The translations under genes and the position numbers were made by a program. The notes under the pieces are model-generated. The model saw only the letters and a list, made by a program, of their open reading frames with translations, did no database searches and was not told the origin of the DNA. This document shows positions 1-6,099 of a stretch of 11,113 nt of DNA, one piece after another. Numbering within the stretch: position 1 is the first letter of the stretch; the number at the start of each line of letters is the position of its first letter. The DNA is taken from assembly GCA_934615635.1 (NCBI GenBank), contig CAKTTT010000065.1:1-11113 (forward strand). Reading direction: 5' to 3'. Origin of the DNA: an uncultured Eubacteriales bacterium. GTDB lineage: Bacteria; Bacillota; Clostridia; Oscillospirales; Acutalibacteraceae.

Positions 1-193
1 CTTCCAGCGCGGCGGCATCCCCGTTGTTGATGGCCTCCAGCGCCTCGTGGGTTTCCTCTAGAAAATCGGTGCGGATGCTCTCGTGCGTCTGTTCCCGATC
101 CCAGGGACAACCCTCCGGCGAACGCAGCAGCCGCATGATCTCCAGCAGATCGTCCACCGTATACGTCTCTTTCAAGGAAAATGAAACAGCCAT
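1..193 (-). CDS. mazG: MazG nucleoside triphosphate pyrophosphohydrolase (N-terminal part, cut by window edge)
   Basis: Only the first 64 codons are inside the window; the gene continues past base 1. MazG enzymes hydrolyse (d)NTPs to the monophosphate and pyrophosphate in the cytoplasm, removing unwanted nucleotides. The visible residues carry the family's opening: residues 28-40 read GCPWDREQTHESI, followed by the metal-binding EExxE pattern at E46, E47 and E50 (FLEETHE). The ATG at 193-191 has a GAGG ribosome binding site 7-8 bases upstream. The gene starts 44 bases after the stop of the SpoVB/YabM-type flippase, the same order as yabM-yabN in B. subtilis. YabN carries an extra N-terminal tetrapyrrole-methylase domain. 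The start here opens directly into MazG and the flippase gene ends just before it, so this is a MazG protein without that fusion. Family assignment is firm; the rest of the protein is unseen. Confidence 0.93.
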   Translation of the reverse strand, partial: MAVSFSLKETYTVDDLLEIMRLLRSPEGCPWDREQTHESIRTDFLEETHEALEAINNGDAAALE

Positions 194-237
194 AGCGCAC
201 CCTCATAAGCCGTGTAATGGAAAAGCCATCACCTATA

Positions 238-1968
238 TTACCCTATCCAACCGTGTTTTTCAAGTGTTTGCGCGATTTTTTGCCCCTTGGGAAGCATTAA
301 AATTTCTTCTCTCCGGATAGCCTTGAGCAAAAACAAGGCAAAGACGTAAATAATCGCTGCCACACAGATAGCCAGGGCGGTGGCTATCCGCTTGGACATC
401 ACCAGCCCCAGCAGCCCGTTGGAGGCCCAGGCGGCCGCGCCGCAGAGGACGGCGGCCAGCAGGGGCTTGACGAAAATCATCCGCCATTGCAGCCGCATAT
501 GCATCACATGCCGCAGCGCCGCCAGAGAGAGGAGCACCATCACGATGTAGCACGCCAGGGTGCTGTAGGCGGAGCCCATGATGTTGATCTGCGGGTTCAT
601 CACCAGCGTGGTGTTGAGAAGCAGCTTGACGGCGCCGCCTACCAGCACGATCTTGGCCGGGATGTCCGCCCGGCCCATGGCCTGGAGCATGGCGTTGATG
701 GGACCCACCAGACAGATGAAGATGGTCGCCCAGCCCAGCACCGCCAACTGGGGCCCCGCCACGGCGGCGCTGGCGGAATTGTAGATCATATTGATGATCG
801 GCTGCGCCAGCACCGACAGGCCCACCCCGGCGGGCAACGCCACCAGCAGGGTGATCCGCAGCACGGTGGAAACCATGCTGCGAAGCTGCTTCTTATCCTT
901 GAGCGCCCAGGCGGAGGTAATCACCGGCAGGGCGCTGATTCCGAAGGTCAGCGTGATATTGGGCACCAGATTGACATAGGTGATGGCGATATCCCGGGTG
1001 CCGGTGAGAAAGCCCAGCATATCCGTGCTGTTGCTGGCCTCCATGGCCGCGCCGTAGATCTCCCGGATCACGTCGCCGTGGTTCGCCACCACCACCGCCA
1101 GGCTTTTCTGCAGCGATACCACGTCGATAATGTTGGTGAGCTGGGTGGCCAGGGTTCCCAGCGCCACAGGGATGGCGAAGCGCAGCAGCGCCCGGAAGGT
1201 GTAGCGGGAGGAATGGGGCTTGGGAGCGGCGGCCAGTTCCTGCCGGGTGACGCCGCTCCCGTGGCGGGCATAGCGGATCATCACATAAAACAAGGCGAGG
1301 AAAGACCCGGCGGTCACCCCCACCATGGCTCCCGCTGCCACATAGGGCAGGGTGAATTCCACCGCCTGATCCAGGCTCTCGGCCACTCGCCCGAACACCG
1401 GCTTGCCTTGGCTGTAGCACCATTTTCCGTATTCCATGGCCCCCGCCGCCAGGCCCAGGCCCAGAGCCAGTTTGCCCACCGCCTCCACAATCTGGGAGAC
1501 GGCGGTGGGGATCATGTTCCGGGAACCCTCGTACACGCCGCGGTAAGCGGACACCAGACAGCAGAACAGAATGGCCGGCGCCATTACCATCATGGTAAGC
1601 TGGCTGTTGGGAATGTCGACAAACCGGGGATAGAAAAAGGAGACGCCGAACATCACCACCGTGCCAATGGAGCCGGTGACCAGAAACACCTTGAAGGCGG
1701 TGCGGAAGATCACCCGCACATCCCGGAAACGGCCCAGCGTGATGCTCTCCGACACCATCCGGGACACCGCGATGGGGAACCCGGCGGTACAAACGGTGTA
1801 AATGGGTACGTATACGTTGTAAGCGGTGGAGAAGTAACCGTTGGCCACCGTACTCATGCGCTGCAGCGGGATTTTGAAGAAGAGGGCGCCGATAACCTTC
1901 GTCAGGATGGCAGCCAGGGATAGGATCAGAGCTCCCTGCAGAAAGCTCTGCTTCTTGCGTTGACCCAC
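238..1968 (-). CDS. SpoVB/YabM-family polysaccharide biosynthesis flippase (MOP superfamily)
   Basis: A 576-residue integral membrane protein of the MATE-like MOP flippase superfamily, which moves lipid-linked sugars or peptidoglycan precursors across the cytoplasmic membrane. The N-terminus (residues 8-31, a hydrophobic helix with the ILTKVIGALFFKIPL stretch) is typical of SpoVB/YabM/YtgP proteins. Hydrophobic segments recur along the whole length, about fourteen by eye, ending in a basic tail. Translation starts at a GTG (1968-1966) about 10 bases after an AGAGG site; the first in-frame ATG is 37 codons downstream and would remove the first membrane helix. It begins 43 bases after the amidohydrolase stop and precedes mazG by 44 bases, so it is probably co-transcribed with both. 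The yabM-mazG order suggests the YabM branch, but the exact substrate (lipid II, teichoic or capsular intermediate) cannot be read from sequence. Confidence 0.88.
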   Translation of the reverse strand: MGQRKKQSFLQGALILSLAAILTKVIGALFFKIPLQRMSTVANGYFSTAYNVYVPIYTVCTAGFPIAVSRMVSESITLGRFRDVRVIFRTAFKVFLVTGSIGTVVMFGVSFFYPRFVDIPNSQLTMMVMAPAILFCCLVSAYRGVYEGSRNMIPTAVSQIVEAVGKLALGLGLAAGAMEYGKWCYSQGKPVFGRVAESLDQAVEFTLPYVAAGAMVGVTAGSFLALFYVMIRYARHGSGVTRQELAAAPKPHSSRYTFRALLRFAIPVALGTLATQLTNIIDVVSLQKSLAVVVANHGDVIREIYGAAMEASNSTDMLGFLTGTRDIAITYVNLVPNITLTFGISALPVITSAWALKDKKQLRSMVSTVLRITLLVALPAGVGLSVLAQPIINMIYNSASAAVAGPQLAVLGWATIFICLVGPINAMLQAMGRADIPAKIVLVGGAVKLLLNTTLVMNPQINIMGSAYSTLACYIVMVLLSLAALRHVMHMRLQWRMIFVKPLLAAVLCGAAAWASNGLLGLVMSKRIATALAICVAAIIYVFALFLLKAIRREEILMLPKGQKIAQTLEKHGWIG

Positions 1969-2011
1969 ACGGTTCAGTCCTCTCGTCTATACTCTCCGGC
2001 GACCCCGGGAA

Positions 2012-3298
2012 TCAGCGGCGGGCGATGTCCAGCGCCCGTTTCCCCGCCTCGTACCGCACCCGTTCGATATCGATGGTGGAAAACGCCCCGTCCCGATAAA
2101 GAATCCGCCCGTCCACCATCGTCATGGCGACGTTGCCCCGTCCCGCGGCGTAAAGCAGATTGGACAGCGGGCTGTGCGCGGGCGTCATGGCTATTGTATC
2201 CATCCGCAGCGCCACTATGTCCGCCCGGAAACCCACTTTTATATCGCCGCAGTCGGCGCGCCCCTGGGAAAGCGCCCCTTCCCGGGTGGCCATGGACAGC
2301 GCCTCCGGAGCGGAAAGCGCGCAGGGGTCCAGAGAAACGCCCTTGGCGGTCAGCGCCGCCGCGCGCATCTCCTCCAGCATATCCAGGGCGTTGTTGCTGG
2401 CGGCGGAATCGGTGCCTATCGCCACCCGTATCCCCTTTTTCCGCAGCTTCTCCACCTGGGCGATCCCGCTGGCCAGCTTGAGGTTGCTTTTGACGCAGTG
2501 GGCGACGGTCAGATCGGGAGCCGCCGCCAGCAGCTCCATATCCGGCTCGGTCAGCCACACGCAGTGAGCCAGGGTCACTGGCTGATCCAGCACCCCCGCC
2601 TCCCGCATCACCGCCGCCGGCGTCATCCCATGGCGGGCGACGCATTCCAACTGCTCCTTGCGGGTCTCGGATAAATGGGTGTGCATCCGCACGCCGTATT
2701 CCGCCGCCAGCGCCGCCATATCGGCCAGGATGTCCGGCCTGGTGGTGTACTCCGCATGGGGAGACACGTCCACCAGGATCCGGCCCTGGGCGGCTCCATG
2801 GGCCGTGCGCAGCAGCTCCCTCGCATCCGCATAGGCCGGCAGCTCCCGGAAGGTCCGATCCGGATCAAAGCAGGAGGTTCCCCGGCCGATATTGGCTTTT
2901 ATGCCGCTCTCCTCCACCGCCTGGACGATGCGGTCGCAGAAATAATACATATCGGTGAAGGAAACGGTACCGGAGGCCAGCATCTCGGCGATGCCCAGCA
3001 GGCTGCCCCAATATACGTCCTCACCCGTCAGCTTGTCTTCAAAGGGAAAAATCCGGTCGTTCAGCCACCGGTCCAGCGTCATATCGTCCCCATAGCCCCG
3101 CAGCAGCGTCATGGGAACGTGGGTATGGCTGTTAAAGAAGCCGGGGATCAGCAGCAGCTCACCCCGGAGCTCCTCCCCCCAGTCGCCTGCGGGGCGCTGC
3201 GTTCCCAGATAGGCCACCCGGCCGTCCCGTATCCCTACATACGCCTTGGACAGCAGCCCGCCGTCCGCCTGGATAACCGTCACCTCGGAAAAGAGCAT
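2012..3298 (-). CDS. mtaD: Amidohydrolase, 5'-methylthioadenosine/S-adenosylhomocysteine deaminase family
   Basis: A cytoplasmic metal-dependent deaminase of 428 residues that probably converts adenosine-type nucleosides (MTA, SAH, adenosine or 5'-deoxyadenosine) to the inosine forms plus ammonia. Visible metal and active-site residues follow the subtype: H58-T-H60 in NSHTHVPMTLLRG, W78 and E87 after it, H181 (SPHAEYT), H206-T-H208-LSE211, H245 (LAHCVWL) and D297 in GTDSAASNN. The frame also opens at a TTG 21 bases upstream, but the ATG at 3298-3296 is preferred because GGGAGGG lies 8 bases before it. The gene follows purine nucleoside phosphorylase by 157 bases, which suggests that the two enzymes act in sequence. 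Guanine deaminase or chlorohydrolase relatives share the fold, but the length and the GTDSAASNN and HLSET signatures favour the MTA/SAH group. The actual substrate is inferred. Confidence 0.87.
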   Translation of the reverse strand: MLFSEVTVIQADGGLLSKAYVGIRDGRVAYLGTQRPAGDWGEELRGELLLIPGFFNSHTHVPMTLLRGYGDDMTLDRWLNDRIFPFEDKLTGEDVYWGSLLGIAEMLASGTVSFTDMYYFCDRIVQAVEESGIKANIGRGTSCFDPDRTFRELPAYADARELLRTAHGAAQGRILVDVSPHAEYTTRPDILADMAALAAEYGVRMHTHLSETRKEQLECVARHGMTPAAVMREAGVLDQPVTLAHCVWLTEPDMELLAAAPDLTVAHCVKSNLKLASGIAQVEKLRKKGIRVAIGTDSAASNNALDMLEEMRAAALTAKGVSLDPCALSAPEALSMATREGALSQGRADCGDIKVGFRADIVALRMDTIAMTPAHSPLSNLLYAAGRGNVAMTMVDGRILYRDGAFSTIDIERVRYEAGKRALDIARR

Positions 3299-3306
3299 AT
3301 GAGGTT

Positions 3307-3313
3307 CCCTCCC
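3307..3313 (-). promoter_or_regulatory. Ribosome binding site that fixes the amidohydrolase start
   Basis: The minus strand reads GGGAGGG, 8 bases before the ATG at 3298-3296. This site lies inside the longer frame that begins at TTG 3319, so the TTG start would place the binding site within the coding region. It supports the shorter, 428-residue protein. Confidence 0.75.
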
Positions 3314-3382
3314 TCTCAAAATACCGCGCCCGGATCACGGCACGGGAATATGGTGTGGACCTGTCTGCGTCGGCCGACCCCA

Positions 3383-3415
3383 CCGCCTGTGAAAAAACGC
3401 CGCTCCACAAGGCGG
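3383..3415 (-). terminator. Possible weak terminator or attenuator between phosphorylase and amidohydrolase genes
   Basis: About 40 bases after the phosphorylase stop, the minus strand has CCGCCTTGTG pairing, with one bulged base, with CACAGGCGG, and six T residues in the loop. A smaller alternative hairpin (CGCC with GGCG) would sit directly before those six Ts, which resembles an intrinsic terminator with a short, weak stem. If active it would reduce, not abolish, read-through into the amidohydrolase. The 157-base gap is longer than the other gaps in this block, which fits some internal control. Confidence 0.35.
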
Positions 3416-3455
3416 AAAACCGAAGGCTTCTCCCACCCGCGCGGCTGAGATCTCC

Positions 3456-4286
3456 CTAGTCCTTGGCAAGCGCCTCCACCGCGGCTTCGATCAGGGCACA
3501 GAACCGGCCCGCCGCCTCGGCCGCCGCCACCGTGACCTCATCGTCGCTCACCACGCCGTCCGGCACCATGCCCGCCGCGAGATTGGTGATGCAGGATATC
3601 CCCAGCACCTCCATGCCGCATTGGGCGGCGGCAATGGCCTCCGGCACGGTGGACATCCCCACCGCATCCCCTCCCAGCAGCCGGAGGGCCCGGATTTCCG
3701 CCGGCGTCTCAAACTGGGGACCCGGCATGAAAGCGTATACCCCTTGACGCAGAGGGATGCGCAGCCGCCGCGCGCATCCCTCCGCCTTATCCTGCAGCGC
3801 GGGCGTATAGGCCCGGGTCATATCGAAAAAACGCTCCCCGAAAACCGGCGGGATCTGTCCCCGGGAGGGGCTTTCGGTAAAAAATTTCAGATGGTCGGTG
3901 ATCAGCATGAGATCCCCCACCCGGAAGGTTTCGTTGATCCCCCCCGCGGCATTGGTCAAAATCAGCCGGCGAACCCCCAGCAGCCGGAACACCCGCACAT
4001 AAAAACAAACCGTTTCCATATCATAGCCCTCATAATAATGAAAACGGCCGGACATAATCCAGACAGGCGCCCCGTTCAGCCGGCCGACGGTCAGCACGCC
4101 CGCATGGGAAGCCACCGTGGAGCGGGGGAAGCCGGGGATATCCCCATAAGGAATCCGCGCTTTTGCCTCCGCCTTCTCCGCCAGACTTCCCAAGCCGGAG
4201 CCCAGCACCACCGCCGTTCGGGGAAGTTCCTCCAGACGGCCCTGTAGAAAAGCGGCCGCCGCCTCATATTGCGTCAGCGGAATCAT
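3456..4286 (-). CDS. punA: Purine nucleoside phosphorylase (trimeric PNP/MTAP family)
   Basis: A 276-residue cytoplasmic enzyme that splits purine nucleosides with phosphate to free base plus ribose-1-phosphate. Family signatures are VLGSGLG (S30 at the phosphate site), H61, GRFHYYEGY (R81, H83, phosphate and ribose contacts), TNAAGG (111-116), MPGPQFETPAE (E193, base contact), VGMSTVPE (M211, S212) and TNLAAG with N235. N235 is the residue that in this family goes with 6-oxopurines; MTA phosphorylases have Asp there. The usual LSHEEV motif reads VSDDEV here, so the histidine that contacts the 5'-hydroxyl of the ribose is replaced by D248. Length is normal. The ATG has GGGAGGG 6 bases upstream. 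It lies between a zinc-ribbon gene and an MTA/SAH-type deaminase, so it may take that enzyme's inosine-type product. The choice between guanosine/inosine and methylthioinosine as main substrate is open. Confidence 0.92.
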   Translation of the reverse strand: MIPLTQYEAAAAFLQGRLEELPRTAVVLGSGLGSLAEKAEAKARIPYGDIPGFPRSTVASHAGVLTVGRLNGAPVWIMSGRFHYYEGYDMETVCFYVRVFRLLGVRRLILTNAAGGINETFRVGDLMLITDHLKFFTESPSRGQIPPVFGERFFDMTRAYTPALQDKAEGCARRLRIPLRQGVYAFMPGPQFETPAEIRALRLLGGDAVGMSTVPEAIAAAQCGMEVLGISCITNLAAGMVPDGVVSDDEVTVAAAEAAGRFCALIEAAVEALAKD

Positions 4287-4312
4287 CCGCAGCCCTCCCT
4301 TGTAACACAGAC

Positions 4313-4368
4313 ATAGGGGCAGACCGCCAGGCCCCGCGCACAGCGCGGTCCTATCGGTTCGCCCCTAT
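4313..4368. repeat. 56-base palindromic intergenic element
   Basis: The ends form 14-base arms (4313-4326 and 4355-4368) in which 12 of 14 positions are complementary, including a perfect outer ATAGGGGC/GCCCCTAT. Inside is a perfect hairpin, CCGCGC (4334-4339), loop ACA, GCGCGG (4343-4348), and a competing pairing GACCGC/GCGGTC. The element fills the gap between the zinc-ribbon stop (27 bases away) and the phosphorylase start (26 bases away). On the transcribed minus strand it is not followed by a T-run, so it is not a normal terminator. The form fits a REP-like or small mobile palindrome; whether it recurs elsewhere in the genome cannot be seen here. Confidence 0.6.
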
Positions 4369-4395
4369 CCGTTTTATTGTGCTATTGCCCCGGTC

Positions 4396-4758
4396 TCATT
4401 CGGCCAGCTTGGCGCCGCATTTCTTGCAGTAAACGGCGTCGTCCTGATTGTCGGCGCCGCACTGCTTGCAGCGCTGCATTTTCTTGTAGGCGCTGATGGC
4501 CTCCCGGGCCTCTTCCAGCTTCTTGTTCAGCTCATCCAGCTTCAGGATGCACTCGTCCACCGTGGCGGAAACATCCTCTTCCGCCTTGCGGCCGTCGTAC
4601 ACCAGACGACCCAGCCCCTCCAGCGTGGCGGCGATATCCTTTTCAATCTCCGCGGCGGCCATCTTCAGACGAGTGGCCTCCAGCATATCCGAGGTCTTTT
4701 TCCCGGCGGCCTCCGCCATGGTTTTGGCTTTATACAGAACATCTTCAAACGTGGTCAT
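4396..4758 (-). CDS. Small coiled-coil protein with C-terminal zinc ribbon
   Basis: A 120-residue soluble protein of unknown role. Residues 1-93 are rich in Ala, Glu, Lys and Leu with no Pro or Trp and should form long helices, probably a coiled coil (strongest around 65-93). The end is a zinc ribbon: C97-x2-C100, then C111-x2-C114 in CKQCGADNQDDAVYCKKCG, the zinc_ribbon_2 style found at the ends of many bacterial proteins. No signal peptide or membrane segment is seen. It is the first gene after a strong promoter, and GGGAG stands 9 bases before the ATG. The downstream genes are for purine salvage, but nothing in this protein points to an enzyme; a scaffold, adaptor or regulator is possible. 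That the gene is real is well supported by promoter, ribosome binding site and the four cysteines. Confidence 0.85.
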   Translation of the reverse strand: MTTFEDVLYKAKTMAEAAGKKTSDMLEATRLKMAAAEIEKDIAATLEGLGRLVYDGRKAEEDVSATVDECILKLDELNKKLEEAREAISAYKKMQRCKQCGADNQDDAVYCKKCGAKLAE

Positions 4759-4797
4759 TCTCTATCACTCCCGCTTTTATTTTCAGGATTCGTCTTT

Positions 4798-4826
4798 ATT
4801 ATACTCCAACTTTCCCGTCATCGCAA
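4798..4826 (-). promoter_or_regulatory. Sigma-A-type promoter of the zinc-ribbon/purine salvage operon
   Basis: On the minus strand a -35 box TTGCGA (4826-4821) and a perfect -10 box TATAAT (4803-4798) are separated by exactly 17 bases. Transcription would start near 4791, giving a leader of about 33 bases before the zinc-ribbon ATG. It is the best promoter in the window. Downstream genes are closely spaced and on the same strand up to mazG, so it may drive the whole left block. Confidence 0.82.
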
Positions 4827-4881
4827 GGCATCCGGATATGAGAAATCCAGAATTTGCAATTTGTTCACACCTGCCGCCCGC

Positions 4882-5829
4882 TCATACCACGCCGCCGCCA
4901 AGGAACTCCCGCAGCAGCGATCGTTGCGGCACCCTCTCGGGCGGAAGCGGCTGGAACCGCCGCAGCGCCGCGGCCAGGGATTCCGCCCGCTGGGCGAAGG
5001 GACTATCCGCCGGCACCGCCTCCAGCAGCGGCAGCAGCTCGGCGGCAAAGACGCAGGGTTCATAGGCGTGGGTGGTATCCAACACCGTGTCCACCGTATC
5101 GACATAGGGGAACATATACAAGTTCTCCCCTCTCGTCACCTGCGGCCACATCGCCAGGGTTTCCTCCACCGGGCTGTTGCGGAATCGCTCGTCCCGCAGC
5201 AGTCGCCGCACCAGACGCAGCTCCCGGCTGGCCAACAGCTTCTCCCCCACGTCGTAAATCGGGGAGAGGGTGTTGATAAACACCTTGTACAGGTTTTCCG
5301 CCGGGAGATGCTCCTCGAATACCGGGTTGAGGGCGTGGATACCCTCGAAAATCACCACCGAATCATGCCCTGTTTCCAGCAGCCGGGTCTCCTCGGCGGG
5401 CCGGCCCTTCATAAAATCGAAAATCGGCAGCCGGGTGCGCCCTTCCTCCAATAACTGCCGCATGCACCGCTGCAGCCTGGGAAGATCCAGCGCCTCCAGC
5501 GCCTCGTAATCGTAGCTGCCGTCCTCCAGCCGGGGAGCCCGGCCCCGGCCGCAGTAAAAATCGTCCAGAGATACCTTGTGGGCATCCAGCCCCAGCTCCC
5601 GCAGCTCCTCGGTCAGCAGCACCGCCGTGGTGGTCTTGCCGGAGGAGGAGGGGCCGGACAGCATCACCAGGCAGCGGTCCCGGAGCCCCACGGCCAGGGC
5701 GCGGGCCAGCCCCTCCACCCCATCGGAATACCGCTGATTTTCCTCTTCTATAAAGGCCTCCGGGTTTTCCAGGGCCGAACGATTGATGTCCGCCAGCTTC
5801 AGCCGGCGTTTGGAAAACATTTTTTTCAT
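4882..5829 (-). CDS. Uridine kinase-like nucleoside kinase (P-loop, PRK/Udk family)
   Basis: A cytoplasmic kinase of about 315 residues that probably phosphorylates a nucleoside such as uridine or cytidine using ATP or GTP. The Walker A loop is GPSSSGKTT (residues 59-67), followed by the family motif SLDDFY (87-92) and an acidic VVIFEGIHAL segment (158-167) that fits the Walker B position. The frame is open back to 5997, but the ATG at 5829 is preferred: the upstream 56 residues look unlike protein, and conserved sequence begins shortly after MKKMFSKRR. The best ribosome binding site (AAAGGA) is 14 bases away, which is long. Many clostridial relatives are near 550 residues with an N-terminal TGS/threonyl-tRNA-synthetase-like region; that part is absent here. 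The gene is divergent from the exporter gene and 123 bases upstream of the zinc-ribbon gene. Substrate is inferred from family only. Confidence 0.85.
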   Translation of the reverse strand: MKKMFSKRRLKLADINRSALENPEAFIEEENQRYSDGVEGLARALAVGLRDRCLVMLSGPSSSGKTTTAVLLTEELRELGLDAHKVSLDDFYCGRGRAPRLEDGSYDYEALEALDLPRLQRCMRQLLEEGRTRLPIFDFMKGRPAEETRLLETGHDSVVIFEGIHALNPVFEEHLPAENLYKVFINTLSPIYDVGEKLLASRELRLVRRLLRDERFRNSPVEETLAMWPQVTRGENLYMFPYVDTVDTVLDTTHAYEPCVFAAELLPLLEAVPADSPFAQRAESLAAALRRFQPLPPERVPQRSLLREFLGGGVV

Positions 5830-5887
5830 AGACGAAACCCGTATCCTTTCCCTATTTCGGCCGCGGCCGGCAGACTGCACTGCCTTT

Positions 5888-5893
5888 ATTGTA
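5888..5893 (-). promoter_or_regulatory. Candidate -10 box for the nucleoside kinase gene
   Basis: The minus strand has TACAAT about 59 bases before the kinase ATG. No good -35 box is seen at the expected distance (ATGCAT at 17 bases), so this is only a weak candidate. Confidence 0.25.
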
Positions 5894-5955
5894 TCCTCCA
5901 CACGGAAAAAATGCATGAATAAAGGGCGAACTTTTTTAAGGCCTTTATCATCACT

Positions 5956-6058
5956 ATACGGGCGGAGCGCCGTATCGGTTCCCGCATCGGGGAACAAACG
6001 CCCTCTTTCCCGCCGGGGGAGAGGCGGGATTCTTTTCAGGCGGGATAAAAAACCGCCG
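5956..6058 (+). promoter_or_regulatory. Hairpin-rich leader region upstream of the exporter gene (possible attenuator)
   Basis: Four short stems follow each other: ATACGG/CCGTAT (5956-5975), GTTCCC/GGGAAC (5978-5995), TCCCGCC/GGCGGGA (6008-6029) and GGCGG/CCGCC (6039-6057). The third is followed on the plus strand by TTCTTTT, as in an intrinsic terminator. A 9-base direct repeat AGGCGGGAT occurs at 6022-6030 and 6038-6046, so TCCCGCC at 6008-6014 could pair with either copy; the two foldings exclude each other. This is what a transcription attenuator looks like, though the repeat could also be a repressor operator. I recognise no known riboswitch, and no clear promoter for the exporter gene is visible. 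Confidence 0.4.
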
Positions 6059-6099
6059 GGTTTTCCATACTAATACCGTACGGGAAGGGAGAAGGGGCC

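Noticed and set aside
487..1923. A 478-codon plus-strand open frame opposite the flippase gene
   Set aside because: Its product is rich in His, Gly, Gln and Arg with no recognisable domain, and it is the antisense of a clear membrane protein gene. It is a by-product of GC-rich codon use.
3299..3319. TTG start for the amidohydrolase at 3319
   Set aside because: The GGGAGGG ribosome binding site lies inside this extension and is correctly spaced for the ATG at 3298.
4313..4380. Reading the palindrome at 4313-4368 as a plus-strand terminator because TTTTATT follows it
   Set aside because: No plus-strand gene lies upstream for it to terminate, and on the transcribed minus strand no T-run follows.
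5830..5997. N-terminal extension of the nucleoside kinase to an ATG at 5997
   Set aside because: The extra 56 residues look like translated noncoding DNA and no ribosome binding site precedes 5997. Family similarity starts shortly after the ATG at 5829.
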